This document shows, one piece after another, positions 38,510-49,142 of a DNA stretch of 64,000 bases. The position numbers and the translations under genes were made by a program. The notes under the pieces were generated by a model that had not been told where the DNA came from, ran no database searches, and saw nothing but the letters and a program-made list of their open reading frames with translations. The number at the start of each line of letters is the position of its first letter. Position 1 is the first letter of the stretch. The stretch comes from Archivesica marissinica (taxonomy: Eukaryota > Mollusca > Bivalvia > Venerida > Vesicomyidae): assembly GCA_014843695.1 (NCBI GenBank), contig CM026402.1:14489374-14553373 (forward strand). Direction: 5' to 3'.

Positions 38510-41218
38510 TTTCAACCGCCCAAGCCATTGTCAACATGCAGTATCGTATCAACCGCCCAAGCCATTGTCAACATGCAATATCGTATCAACCGCCCAAGCC
38601 ATTGTCAACATGCAATATCGTATCAACCGCCCAAGCCATTGTCAACATGCAATATCGTATCAACCACCCAAGCCATTGTCAACATGCAATATCGTATCAA
38701 CTGCCCAAGCCATTGTCAACATGCAATATCGTATCAACTGCCCAAGCCATTGTCAACATTGTATCAACTGCCCAAGCCATTGTCAACATGCAATATCGTA
38801 TCAACCGCCCAAGCCATTGTCAACATGCAATATCGTATCAACCACCCAAGCCATTGTCAACATGCAATATCGTATCAACTGCCCAAGCCATTGTCAACAT
38901 GCAATATCGTATCAACTGCCCAAGCCATTGTCAACATTGTATCAACTGCCCAAGCCATTGTCAACATGCAATATCGTATCAACTGCCCAAGCCATTGTCA
39001 ACATGCAATATCGTATCAACCGCCCAAGCAATTGTCAACATGCAATATTGTATCAACTGCCCAAGCCATTGTCAACATGCAACATCGTATCAACTGCCCA
39101 AGCCATTGTCAACATCGTATCAACTACCCAAGCCATTGTCAACATGCAATATCGTATCAACTGCCCCAAGCCATTGTCAACATCGTATCAACTGCCCAAG
39201 CCATTGTCAACATGCAATATCGTATCAACTGCCCAAGCCATTGTCAACATCGTATCAACTGCCCAAGCCATTGTCAACATCGTATCAACTGCCCAAGCCA
39301 TTGTCAACATCGTATCAACTGCCCAAGCCATTGTCAACATGCAACATTGTATCAACTGCCCAAGCCATTGTCAACATCGTATCAACTGCCCAAGCCATTG
39401 TCAACATGCAATATATCGTATCAACTGCCCAAGCCATTGTCAACATGCAACATCGTATCAACTGCCCAAGCCATTGTCAACATCGTATCAACTACCCAAG
39501 CCATTGTCAACATGCAATATCGTATCAACTGCCCCAAGCCATTGTCAACATCGTATCAACTACCCAAGCCATTGTCAACATGCAATATCGTATCAACTGC
39601 CCAAGCCATTGTCAACATCGTATCAACTGCCCAAGCCATTGTCAACATGCAATATCGTATCAACTGCCCAAGCCATTGTCAACATCGTATCAACTGCCCA
39701 AGCCATTGTCAACATCGTATCAACTGCCCAAGCCATTGTCAACATCGTATCAACTGCCCAAGCCATTGTCAACATGCAACATCGTATCAACTGCCCAAGC
39801 CATTGTCAACATCGTATCAACTGCCCAAGCCATTGTCAACATCGTATCAACTGCCCAAGCCATTGTCAATATCGTATCAACTGCCCAAGCCATTGTCAAC
39901 ATGCAATATCGTATCAACTGCCCAAGCCATTGTCAACATGCAACATCGTATCAACTGCCCAAGCTATTGTCAACATGCAATATCGTATCAACTGCCCAAG
40001 CCATTGTCAACATGCAATATCGTATCAACTGCCCCAAGCCATTGTCAACATCGTATCAACTGCCCAAGCCATTGTCAACATGCAATATCGTATCAACTGC
40101 CCAAGCCATTGTCAACATCGTATCAACTGCCCAAGCCATTGTCAACATGCAACATTGTATCAACTGCCCAAGCCATTGTCAACATGCAATATCGTATCAA
40201 CTGCCCAAGCCATTGTCAACATCGTATCAACTGCCCAAGCCATTGTCAACATGCAACATCGTATCAACTGCCCAAGCCATTGTCAACATCGTATCAACTG
40301 CCCAAGCCATTGTCAACATCGTATCAACTGCCCAAGCCATTGTCAATATCGTATCAACTGCCCAAGCCATTGTCAACATGCAATATCGTATCAACTGCCC
40401 AAGCCATTGTCAACATGCAACATCGTATCAACTGCCCAAGCTATTGTCAACATGCAATATCGTATCAACTGCCCAAGCCATTGTCAACATGCACTATCGT
40501 ATCAACTGCCCAAGCCATTGTCAACATGCAATATCGTATCAACTGCCCCAAGCCATTGTCAACATGCAACATCGTATCAACTGCCCAAGCCATTGTCAAC
40601 ATGCAATATCGTATCAACTGCCCAAGCCATTGTCAAGATCGTATCAACTGCCCTAGCCATTGTCAACATGCAACATTGTATCAACTGCCCAAGCCATTGT
40701 CAACATGCAATATCGTATCAACTGCCCAAGCCATTGTCAACATCGTATCAACTGCCCAAGCCATTGTCAACATGCAACATCGTATCAACTGTCCAAGCCA
40801 TTGTCAACATCGTATCAACTGCCCAAGCCATTGTCAACATCGTATCAACTGCCCAAGCCATTGTCAACATGCAATATCGTATCAACTGCCCAAGCCATTG
40901 TCAACATGCAACATCGTATCAACTGCCCAAGCCATTGTCAACATGCAATATCGTATCAACTGCCCAAGCCATTGTCAACATGCACTATCGTATCAACTGC
41001 CCAAGCCATTGTCAACATGTAATATCGTATCAACTGCCCTAAGCCATTGTCAACATGCAACATCGTATCAACTGCCCAAGCCATTGTCAACATGCAATAT
41101 CGTATCAACCGCCCAAGCCATTGTCAACATGCAATATTGTATCAACCGCCCAAGCCATTGTCAACATCGTATCAACTGCCCAAGCCATTGTCAACATAGT
41201 ATTAACCGCCCAAGCCAT
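38510..41218. repeat. 37/30-bp alternating minisatellite, about 80 units
   Basis: The long unit is GCCCAAGCCATTGTCAACAT + GCAATAT + CGTATCAACT (37 bp). The short unit lacks the 7-bp GCAATAT/GCAACAT. The array starts with mainly long units (AACCGCC variant) and becomes mixed. A 477-bp block recurs (GTCAATATCG at 39865/40342, AAGCTATTG at 39961/40438). All three plus frames stay open for 720-960 codons simply because the unit lacks stops. Confidence 0.98.
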
Positions 41219-41292
41219 AATAAATATTTATGTTTTAAACAACGTTGCTTCTTTTAAAATTGTAGCTTGTCTCACAATTAATGCTATGCATG

Positions 41293-41742
41293 CAGGCCCG
41301 TCGCTGGGCATACGCAAGTACGCACGTGCGTATCATTAGTCTCAGAAAACGAAAACTCCAAAAATGCATTAAAACCCCGGGGGTGGGCTTGTAGGGATAC
41401 ATAGGCGCCGGGATGTGTGTAGTGGTGGAATAATTGAGCCCATTGCAAATATTGTGCATCTCAAAATTTAGTTTGTGCTATTTTACGTGCTTGTTTAATT
41501 GATAAGGGCGATATATCATGTATATTATACATCTAGCCTTAATTTATACCTTTATTCGGATTGTCGTAAGAACTTTAGTCCTGCAATTGTATGTTACAAA
41601 ATGCAAGAAATTGCTTCATTTCAAAAATATTCCGGGGGGCATGGCCTCGGACCCCACTAGCGTACTCGCTCGCTATGCTCACTCGATAAACAAGCATATT
41701 TTGGCCGTGCGTATCATCAAAATAGCTCCAGCAACGGCCCTG
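41293..41742. mobile_element. hAT-like MITE with 5-bp target duplication
   Basis: Termini CAGGCCCGTCGCTGG and CCAGCAACGGCCCTG are inverted. GCATG flanks both sides (41288-41292 and 41743-41747). 450 bp. Sub-terminal GCGTATCAT motifs also occur near both ends. Confidence 0.85.
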
Positions 41743-41914
41743 GCATGAATTCAAATAGAAATATGCATACTTTAAACATTAATTTACAAATTATAATGAT
41801 TATTCTCTCGACCAATCGGAGTCGTTCCAGGTGTTATTACACATGGGTAAATTAAAAAATTATGATACAACTATATGAAACTGAATTCAAGCAAATTTAT
41901 GTGATAAAGTGGTA

Positions 41915-42094
41915 TACAGTCAAACCTGTGTTAGTGGTCACCTCCATTAAGCAGCCAACCTGTAATAAGCCAGTTTCTAGATTCCCAATATGTTAGTTTA
42001 CTATACATTTGACCTCTATTAAGCAGCCACCTGTGCTAAGCAGCCACATTCTGTGATTCCCTAGGCTGGCTGCTTAAAGACAGGTTTGACTGTA
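41915..42094 (-). mobile_element. Tc1-like MITE (CAGTCAAAC family)
   Basis: 180 bp from TACAGTCAAACCTGTGTTAG to GACAGGTTTGACTGTA, in reverse orientation relative to the TMEM101 copies. Confidence 0.9.
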
Positions 42095-42393
42095 CAAGTC
42101 GGGGACATTAACTAGACCACGGAGGCGGACTATGCCCTGTACAGAGTGCTGCTATTCCTCTGCCCCTATTTCAACAAATCACATCCGCTGTCGTAGTAAT
42201 TAAATTCTCTTCGAGAACTTCCATAGTTTTATGGTAGCAAATGTTTATACTTTATACACATATTTGCATAGTGTAGGTAGGTGTGCCCTTCGACAATGCT
42301 AAATATGAAGTGAGAACATAGCTGCTAGCAATACGACTAATTGTTGTATTACACCATAAATCGATAGGCATGGACTAAAGTCAAGAGAAAAAA
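42095..42393. other. Unassigned DNA with a SINE C scrap
   Basis: CTAGACCACGGAGGCGGAC at about 42113-42131 is the head end of SINE C on the minus strand. Otherwise nothing. Confidence 0.4.
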
Positions 42394-42507
42394 ATTGAAT
42401 TGGGCTAGCCTGACCCGGAGGTTGAATTGGGCTAGCCTGACCCAGAGGTTGAATTGGGCTAGCCTGACCCGGGGGTTGAATTGGGCTAGCCTGACCCGGA
42501 GGTTGAA
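42394..42507. repeat. 27-bp tandem repeat, 4 copies
   Basis: The unit is TTGAATTGGGCTAGCCTGAC + CCGGAGG. A scrap of the Tc1-like MITE end (AGAGGTGACCGCTAACACAG) follows at about 42559-42578. Confidence 0.95.
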
Positions 42508-42726
42508 AAAATAGAGTGTAAAATGGAGTATAATAGCGTGCTCTAGAGTAAATACTGTAGAGGTGACCGCTAACACAGGATCGACTCTATACAGACATTG
42601 TCGCCAATTTGGTTTGATCCCCCGTCTGACCCTAATAAAATTATTATTAGGGTCAGATGGGTGATCACATGCTCACATGACAGAAATACATCATTTAAAG
42701 ATGGAAGGTCGATAGTAATACATCCC

Positions 42727-43010
42727 ATCTGTAGCCCAGTGGTTAACATGGTGAACTGGTAATCCAGGGATCGCAGGTTCGATCCCCCGTCTGACCGTAA
42801 TAAAATTAACAGTCTTTCAGATGGGACGTGAAACCGAGGTTTCGTGTCGGTGCTTTACACCGTGCACGTAAAAGAACCCTTGAAGACTCTGGAATGGTTC
42901 TCTGTCTATATCATTGCACTATCCTCCAAAAATCGAAAAATGACTAATATCTTCAGGAGGCGTCGCTCATATGGGCAACCGGTAGCGACGATAAATAAAC
43001 GTAAAACACA
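42727..43010 (+). mobile_element. SINE family A, full-length reference copy
   Basis: Head CTGTAGCCCAGTGGTTAACA, box B GCAGGTTCGATCCCCCG, body AATAAAATTAACAGTCTTTC and GGTTTCGTGTCGGTGCTTTA, hairpin tail CGTCGCTCATATGGGCAACC / GGTAGCGACGATAAATAAAC. Pieces of another copy lie just upstream at 42596-42665. Confidence 0.9.
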
Positions 43011-43284
43011 CAACACGCCAACATAAAAAACATAAATCAATGATGAAAATATAAAATTTTTATTATTATAAATACATTTATTGATGTAAAATTATAAATA
43101 AATCTATCATTAAAGAATAAATTATTGCATAAATACATTAAAAGTAAACATTGCATCAATGAGAACAATTGATAATTTAAATGTAAACAACGTGCTGAGG
43201 TACAAGGTGGTTTCTCTAATATTTTAAGTTTAGAATCAATAACACGAAGATAAACATAATTGTTTAAATTTCTAACTGCATGTA

Positions 43285-43435
43285 TTAACTCTTTCAGCGC
43301 CGCATAAATTTAGAGTTATCATGTTTTCTATTCGGACAGGTGTTTCAGCTCCACTGACTGAAGAGCAATTGGCATAAAGAATTATCGGCTTTTTGCAAAG
43401 TCGACTTTATGCGACATTGGCGGTGAAAGAGCTAA
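43285..43435 (+). mobile_element. TTAA-ended MITE (CTCTTTCAGCGCC family)
   Basis: TTAACTCTTTCAGCGCCG ... TTGGCGGTGAAAGAGCTAA, inverted termini with TTAA/CTAA ends. The core CTATTCGGACAGGTGTTTCA resembles the core of the 26654/60870 elements. Confidence 0.75.
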
Positions 43436-43667
43436 ACATTACAATTTTATCATGTTGAGCAATCAATATGGCTTGTTTACGACGCTACACACCCTACTTG
43501 AACACTAAATAGCAAACACACAGAAGTGGATTAATCGCTTCGTGATAAATTGACAATATAATAAATCAGATCTATTAACAGCCAGGTTCCAGTCTGTCCA
43601 TTAGCGTGATAACTTCAATTGGTAAATCCAGAGCCGGGGGAAAGCTAGTGTTTGGAGTGGCACATAG

Positions 43668-43830
43668 ATACCCCCAATCTGCCAGATTATCACCCCCACC
43701 AATCTGCCAGATTATCACCCCCCCAATCTGCCAGATTATCACCCCCCCCAATCTGCCAGATTATCACCCCCCCCAATCTGCCAGATTATCACCCCCCCAA
43801 TCTGCCAGATTATCACCCCCCCCAATCTGC
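43668..43830. repeat. 24-25-bp C-tract minisatellite, left part
   Basis: The unit is CAATCTGCCAGATTATCA with C4-C9 between units. Runs into the N gap. Confidence 0.95.
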
Positions 43831-44830
43831 NNNNNNNNNNNNNNNNNNNNNNNNNNNNNNNNNNNNNNNNNNNNNNNNNNNNNNNNNNNNNNNNNNNNNN
43901 NNNNNNNNNNNNNNNNNNNNNNNNNNNNNNNNNNNNNNNNNNNNNNNNNNNNNNNNNNNNNNNNNNNNNNNNNNNNNNNNNNNNNNNNNNNNNNNNNNNN
44001 NNNNNNNNNNNNNNNNNNNNNNNNNNNNNNNNNNNNNNNNNNNNNNNNNNNNNNNNNNNNNNNNNNNNNNNNNNNNNNNNNNNNNNNNNNNNNNNNNNNN
44101 NNNNNNNNNNNNNNNNNNNNNNNNNNNNNNNNNNNNNNNNNNNNNNNNNNNNNNNNNNNNNNNNNNNNNNNNNNNNNNNNNNNNNNNNNNNNNNNNNNNN
44201 NNNNNNNNNNNNNNNNNNNNNNNNNNNNNNNNNNNNNNNNNNNNNNNNNNNNNNNNNNNNNNNNNNNNNNNNNNNNNNNNNNNNNNNNNNNNNNNNNNNN
44301 NNNNNNNNNNNNNNNNNNNNNNNNNNNNNNNNNNNNNNNNNNNNNNNNNNNNNNNNNNNNNNNNNNNNNNNNNNNNNNNNNNNNNNNNNNNNNNNNNNNN
44401 NNNNNNNNNNNNNNNNNNNNNNNNNNNNNNNNNNNNNNNNNNNNNNNNNNNNNNNNNNNNNNNNNNNNNNNNNNNNNNNNNNNNNNNNNNNNNNNNNNNN
44501 NNNNNNNNNNNNNNNNNNNNNNNNNNNNNNNNNNNNNNNNNNNNNNNNNNNNNNNNNNNNNNNNNNNNNNNNNNNNNNNNNNNNNNNNNNNNNNNNNNNN
44601 NNNNNNNNNNNNNNNNNNNNNNNNNNNNNNNNNNNNNNNNNNNNNNNNNNNNNNNNNNNNNNNNNNNNNNNNNNNNNNNNNNNNNNNNNNNNNNNNNNNN
44701 NNNNNNNNNNNNNNNNNNNNNNNNNNNNNNNNNNNNNNNNNNNNNNNNNNNNNNNNNNNNNNNNNNNNNNNNNNNNNNNNNNNNNNNNNNNNNNNNNNNN
44801 NNNNNNNNNNNNNNNNNNNNNNNNNNNNNN
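43831..44830. other. Assembly gap, 1000 N
   Basis: Exactly 1000 N inside the C-tract array; both sides carry the same unit. The true array length is unknown. Confidence 1.
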
Positions 44831-44917
44831 ATCTGCCACATTATCACCCCCCAACCTGCCAGATTATCACCCCCCAATCTGCCAGATTATCACCACCCCC
44901 AATCTGCCAGATTATCA
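44831..44917. repeat. C-tract minisatellite, right part
   Basis: Continues the CAATCTGCCAGATTATCA unit after the gap, ending near 44917. Confidence 0.95.
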
Positions 44918-44989
44918 CCAACGATAATATCTTTCGATAAATTTTGAAAATCCTCTAGATATTTCCGAATGATATCCATGGATACAGAT

Positions 44990-45532
44990 AGCACTGTGGT
45001 ACAGATGATCTTGGAATCAACTAGCATCGTGGTACAGATGATCTTGGAATCAACTAGCATCGTGGTACAGATGATCTTGGAATCAACTAGCACCGTGGTA
45101 CAGATGATCTTGGAACCAACTAGCACCGTGGGATAGATGATCTTGGAATCAACTAGCACTGTGGGATAGATGATCTTGGAACCAACTAGCACTGTGGGAA
45201 AGATGATCTTGGAACCAACTAGCACCGTGGTACAGATGAACTTGGAATCAACTAGCATCGTGGGATAGATGATCTTGGAATCAACTAGCACCGTGGGATA
45301 GATGATCTTGGAACCAACTAGCACTGTGGGATAGATGATCTTGGAACCAACTAGCACCGTGGCATAGATGATCTTGGAACCAACTAGCACTGTGGGATAG
45401 ATGATCTTGGAACCAACTAGCACTGTGGCATAGATGATCTTGGAATCAACTAGCACCGTGGCATAGATGATCTTGGAACCAACTAGCATCGTGGTACAGA
45501 TGGTCTTGGAACCAATTAGTACCATTTCTAGG
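44990..45532. repeat. 33-bp minisatellite, about 16 copies
   Basis: The unit is CTAGCACCGTGGGATAGATG + ATCTTGGAACCAA with CACCG/CATCG/CACTG and GTACAG/GGATAG/GCATAG variants. 33 is a multiple of 3, so a long minus frame is an artefact. Confidence 0.96.
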
Positions 45533-45693
45533 AGGTGCTAATTGATAGCAGATTCTTAAATGTGATGTATGCAAATCCAAAAAAGCCTCAACAAAACTTA
45601 TAGACAGCTGTTCCAAGGCTACTGAACAAAATAGAACATATATTTATTCAGATTTGTACAATAGAAAATATAATTAGTAATTGAGGTGAATTG

Positions 45694-46028
45694 GTAGTAG
45701 TATAACAACAGCTAGGAGGATACTGCAAGTAGTATAACGACAGCTAGGAGGATACTGCAAGTAGTATAACAACAGCTAGGAGGATACTGCAAGTAGTACA
45801 ACACCATCTAGGAGGATACTGCAAGTAGCATAACAACAGCTAGGAGGATACTGCAAGTAACATAACAACAGCTAGGAGGATACTGCAAGTAGTATAACAC
45901 CATCTATGAGGATACTGCAAGTAGCATAACAACAGCTAGGAGGATACTGCAAGTAGCATAACAACAGCTAGGAGGATACTGCAAGTAGCATAACAACAGC
46001 TAGGAGGATACTGCAAGTAGTATAACAA
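45694..46028. repeat. 32-bp minisatellite, about 10 copies
   Basis: The unit is GTAGTATAACAACAGCTAGG + AGGATACTGCAA. Confidence 0.96.
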
Positions 46029-46109
46029 CATTTAGACACTAATATTGTCCAATTAAACACCACAGTTTTGTTAAACCTTTTTAACAAAACCCTATCCTAT
46101 TGTTTATAA

Positions 46110-47612
46110 ACAACATATATCTTCAGTGAGCATGTAAAGGAAATAAGAGTGGTGGAACCTATGCTCGGCGTATTTTTTCCATTTACATCCGTATTTAAAA
46201 TATTTAAATAGTTTTAACCTATTTTCGTTGACAGAGGTGAAGCATGGTTCAATAGCATTCCGTTGTGCGTACCGGTAGCCTAATGCAACTGTCACCTGAC
46301 TGGTTCAGTAGCCGAATATAAACAGACAACTTGTCGGAGAAATTTTTTTCCACCGAAATGTGCGGTTTATGAGCATTTCAGGTGGCTATCTGGATTGGGG
46401 AAAAAATGTACAAATAACCAGAAAAAAGTTTCTTATGAGTTGTAATATTGTTAGTTATTGATGTTACTAAGTCAAAATAATATATTCAACATTTACCTAT
46501 GCATAAATAAAAAATTCCATGTACACCGTGCATATGGTCCCCTAAAGTATCTAGTTCCCCATGGAAACAGGCGCCGTTGCGATAGCTGTAATGAAGCTAA
46601 AATTTTCAACAACAATTTTATGAAAGTTGTGTTCTTTTTTTATACGGCCATGATATGTAGGATTTACGCCGAGCATAGGTTCCACCACTCAATATCTTCA
46701 GTGAACATATAAAGGAAATAATATCTTCAGTGAGCAAGTAAAGGAAATAATATCTTCAGTGAACACGTAAAGGAAATAATATCTTCAGTGAAAATATAAA
46801 GGAAATAATATCTTCAGTGAACATGTAAAGGAAATAAAATCTTCAGTGAACACGTAAAGGAAATAAAATCTTCAGTGAACACGTAAAGGAAATAAAATCT
46901 TCAGTGAACACGTAAAGGAATTAAAATCTTCAGTGAACACGTAAAGGAAATAAAATCTTCAGTGAACAAGTAAAGGAAATAAAATCTTCAGTGAACATGT
47001 AAAGGAAATAATATCTTCAGTGAATACGTAAAGGAAATAAAATCTTCAGTGAGCAAGTAAAGGAAATAAAATCTTCAGTGAGCAAGTAAAGGAAATAATA
47101 TCTTCAGTGAACATGTAAAGGAAATAATATCTTCAGTGAATATGTAAAGGAAATAATATCTTCAGTGAGCAAGTAAAGGAAATAATATCTTCAGTGAACA
47201 TATAAAGGAAATAATATCTTCAGTGAGCAAGTAAAGGAAATAATATCTTCAGTGATCAAGTAGCAAGTAAAGGAAATAATATCTTCAGTGAATACGTAAA
47301 GGAAATAATATCTTCAGTGAACAAGTAAAGGAAATAATATCTTCAGTGAACACGTAAAGGAAATAATATCTTCAGTGAACACGTAAAGGAAATAATATCT
47401 TCAGTGAGCAAGTAAAGGAAATAATATCTTCAGTGAGCAAGTAGCAAGTAAAGGAAATAATATCTTCAGTGAATACGTAAAGGAAATAATATCTTCAGTG
47501 AGCAAGTAAAGGAAATAATATCTTCAGTGAGCAAGTAAAGGAAATAATATCTTCAGTGAACACGTAAAGAAAATATCTTCAGTGAACATGTAAAGGAAAT
47601 AATATCTTCAGA
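46110..47612. repeat. 29-bp minisatellite split by a TIR element
   Basis: The unit is ATATCTTCAGTGARCAMGTA + AAGGAAATA. One unit lies left (about 46116-46148) and about 32 lie right (46689-47612) of the inserted element at 46149-46688. Some units carry a small internal GTAGCAA duplication. Confidence 0.96.
46149..46688 (+). mobile_element. TIR element (GTGGTGGAACCTATGCTCGG), copy 2
   Basis: Perfect inverted termini GTGGTGGAACCTATGCTCGG (plus CGTA), 540 bp, inserted in the first unit of a 29-bp array. The body is inverted relative to 35977-36595. Confidence 0.9.
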
Positions 47613-47761
47613 AATTTGACATTAAATTAATATATTTAGTAAATTAGTATATCCATAACCATGTACCTTCTTCATTGTCAGTGACACAGATACCGCCGCA
47701 ATTACTTGTACAACTAGTGCAAAGAAAACATAACCAAACAAGGAACACAACAACTACATGT

Positions 47762-47890
47762 TCCAGTCTAACAATGCAACAACTACCAGTCTAACAATGC
47801 AACAACTACCAGTCTAACAATGCAACAACTACCAGTCTAACAATGCAACAACTACCAGTCTAACAATGCAACAACTACCAGTCTAACAAT
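47762..47890. repeat. 23-bp tandem repeat, first block
   Basis: The unit is AACAACTACCAGTCTAACAA + TGC, about 6 copies. The leading context CTAGTGCAAAGAAAACATAA recurs before the second block at 48715. Confidence 0.93.
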
Positions 47891-48714
47891 GCTGAATGTA
47901 CAATACTGTCGTAATGACTTGCACAGCTAGTGCAAAGGAAACTTAACCCAACAAAGAACATGTAACCGTTACACAAGTAATAGTTGCTGACAACATTAAT
48001 GCTCATCATGGAACCGCAAGCATAGAACCACACAAACCTAATGTATCTACGGCGTTCCATAGTTAATGTTTTAACACAAAATCTTCCAACAAAATAGTTA
48101 CGGACAGAAAGACTCAGCATAGCGTAAATCTATACGGCATAATTTCGACATAAATTATGACGCTATAACTAAACAGAATTGACGTTAAATACAAAATACA
48201 ATTTTAACATAAATTTCCACATACCTCGTCTTCCGAGCAAAAATAAAAAATGTCCTGGAATAATTCACTTATCCAGTCCGTTGTAACAGTCAAATGTATG
48301 TGCGCAAATAGTATGAAACCAGCGGCTTTTATAACCACAGTGGTCTGCCTAGACAGGAAATGTGCACGAGATAAGTACCCATTCTGTGAATTTGATATCA
48401 CGCTATGCGGCTGAATATTTATCAACGGATGCCTGACCTGGGGGTTTATAACTTTTTAGCAATAAGTCAAAAGTTATAAAAATGATAACTTTGTCATTTC
48501 TGAACCGAATTTGTTAAAATTGACATGGATGTTCACGAAGTCTAATGCCGAAACGAATGCACTAAGTTTTAAACGAAAACTTTAAAGATTTATACATGAA
48601 CGCAAAAATGTACAAAAACTGATGCAATCTTAGCATACAAATATGGCAAAATGGAGGCCCGTATCTCAATTTGTGACACTAGTGCAAAGGAAACTTAACC
48701 CAACAAAAAACACA
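47891..48714. other. ELOVL downstream flank, unassigned
   Basis: Lies between two copies of the 23-bp block. Short minus-strand frames (48120-47875, 48425-48204) match nothing known. GACCTGGGGGTTTATAACTT near 48436 is a fold-back element scrap. Confidence 0.4.
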
Positions 48715-48828
48715 ACAACTACAAGTCTAACAATTCAACAACTACCAGTCTAACAATGCAACAACTACCAGTCTAACAATGCAACAACTACCAGTCTAAC
48801 AATTCAACAACTACCAGTCTAACAATGC
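48715..48828. repeat. 23-bp tandem repeat, second block
   Basis: Same unit as 47762-47890, about 5 copies, starting about 50 bp beyond the ELOVL stop, hence probably in its 3' UTR. Confidence 0.93.
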
Positions 48829-48875
48829 TGAAAGTACAATACTACACAATATGTACCACTCATAAATGAGATAAT

Positions 48876-49142
48876 TTAATCCTCCTTCTTGGTTCTGGGA
48901 GAGTTTGTACCCTCCGGCGTGGCACGGGTGTACCCATTCTCATGTCCACCACTTCCATTCTCTTCCATCTGCTTCTGTCTGGCCTGTTTTGCCTTTTTAG
49001 AATATGTTTGGTAGTAAAAGTTTGAGAACAAAGCAATGTGGGTGAAGTCATAGATAATGAGTGCATAGTTGTACAAGTCTGGGAACCCACAGTCGCTGTA
49101 GATTGCATACATGGTGTGCCCCAGGATTGCCCAGAACTGCAT
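48876..49142 (-). CDS. ELOVL4: ELOVL4-like coding exon 6 (terminal)
   Basis: Acceptor TTGTTTCAG, phase 0, 88 codons: [20 protein letters not shown] ... [13 protein letters not shown], then a hydrophilic tail ending RTKKED and TAA at 48878-48876. Confidence 0.93.
   Translation of the reverse strand: MQFWAILGHTMYAIYSDCGFPDLYNYALIIYDFTHIALFSNFYYQTYSKKAKQARQKQMEENGSGGHENGYTRATPEGTNSPRTKKED

Noticed and set aside
38369..41257. Plus-strand frames of 962, 853 and 721 codons over the 37/30-bp array
   Set aside because: All three frames of the same strand are open at once, which is expected for a stop-free repeat and not for a gene.
46689..47612. CRISPR-like 29-bp repeats
   Set aside because: Contiguous units with no spacers.
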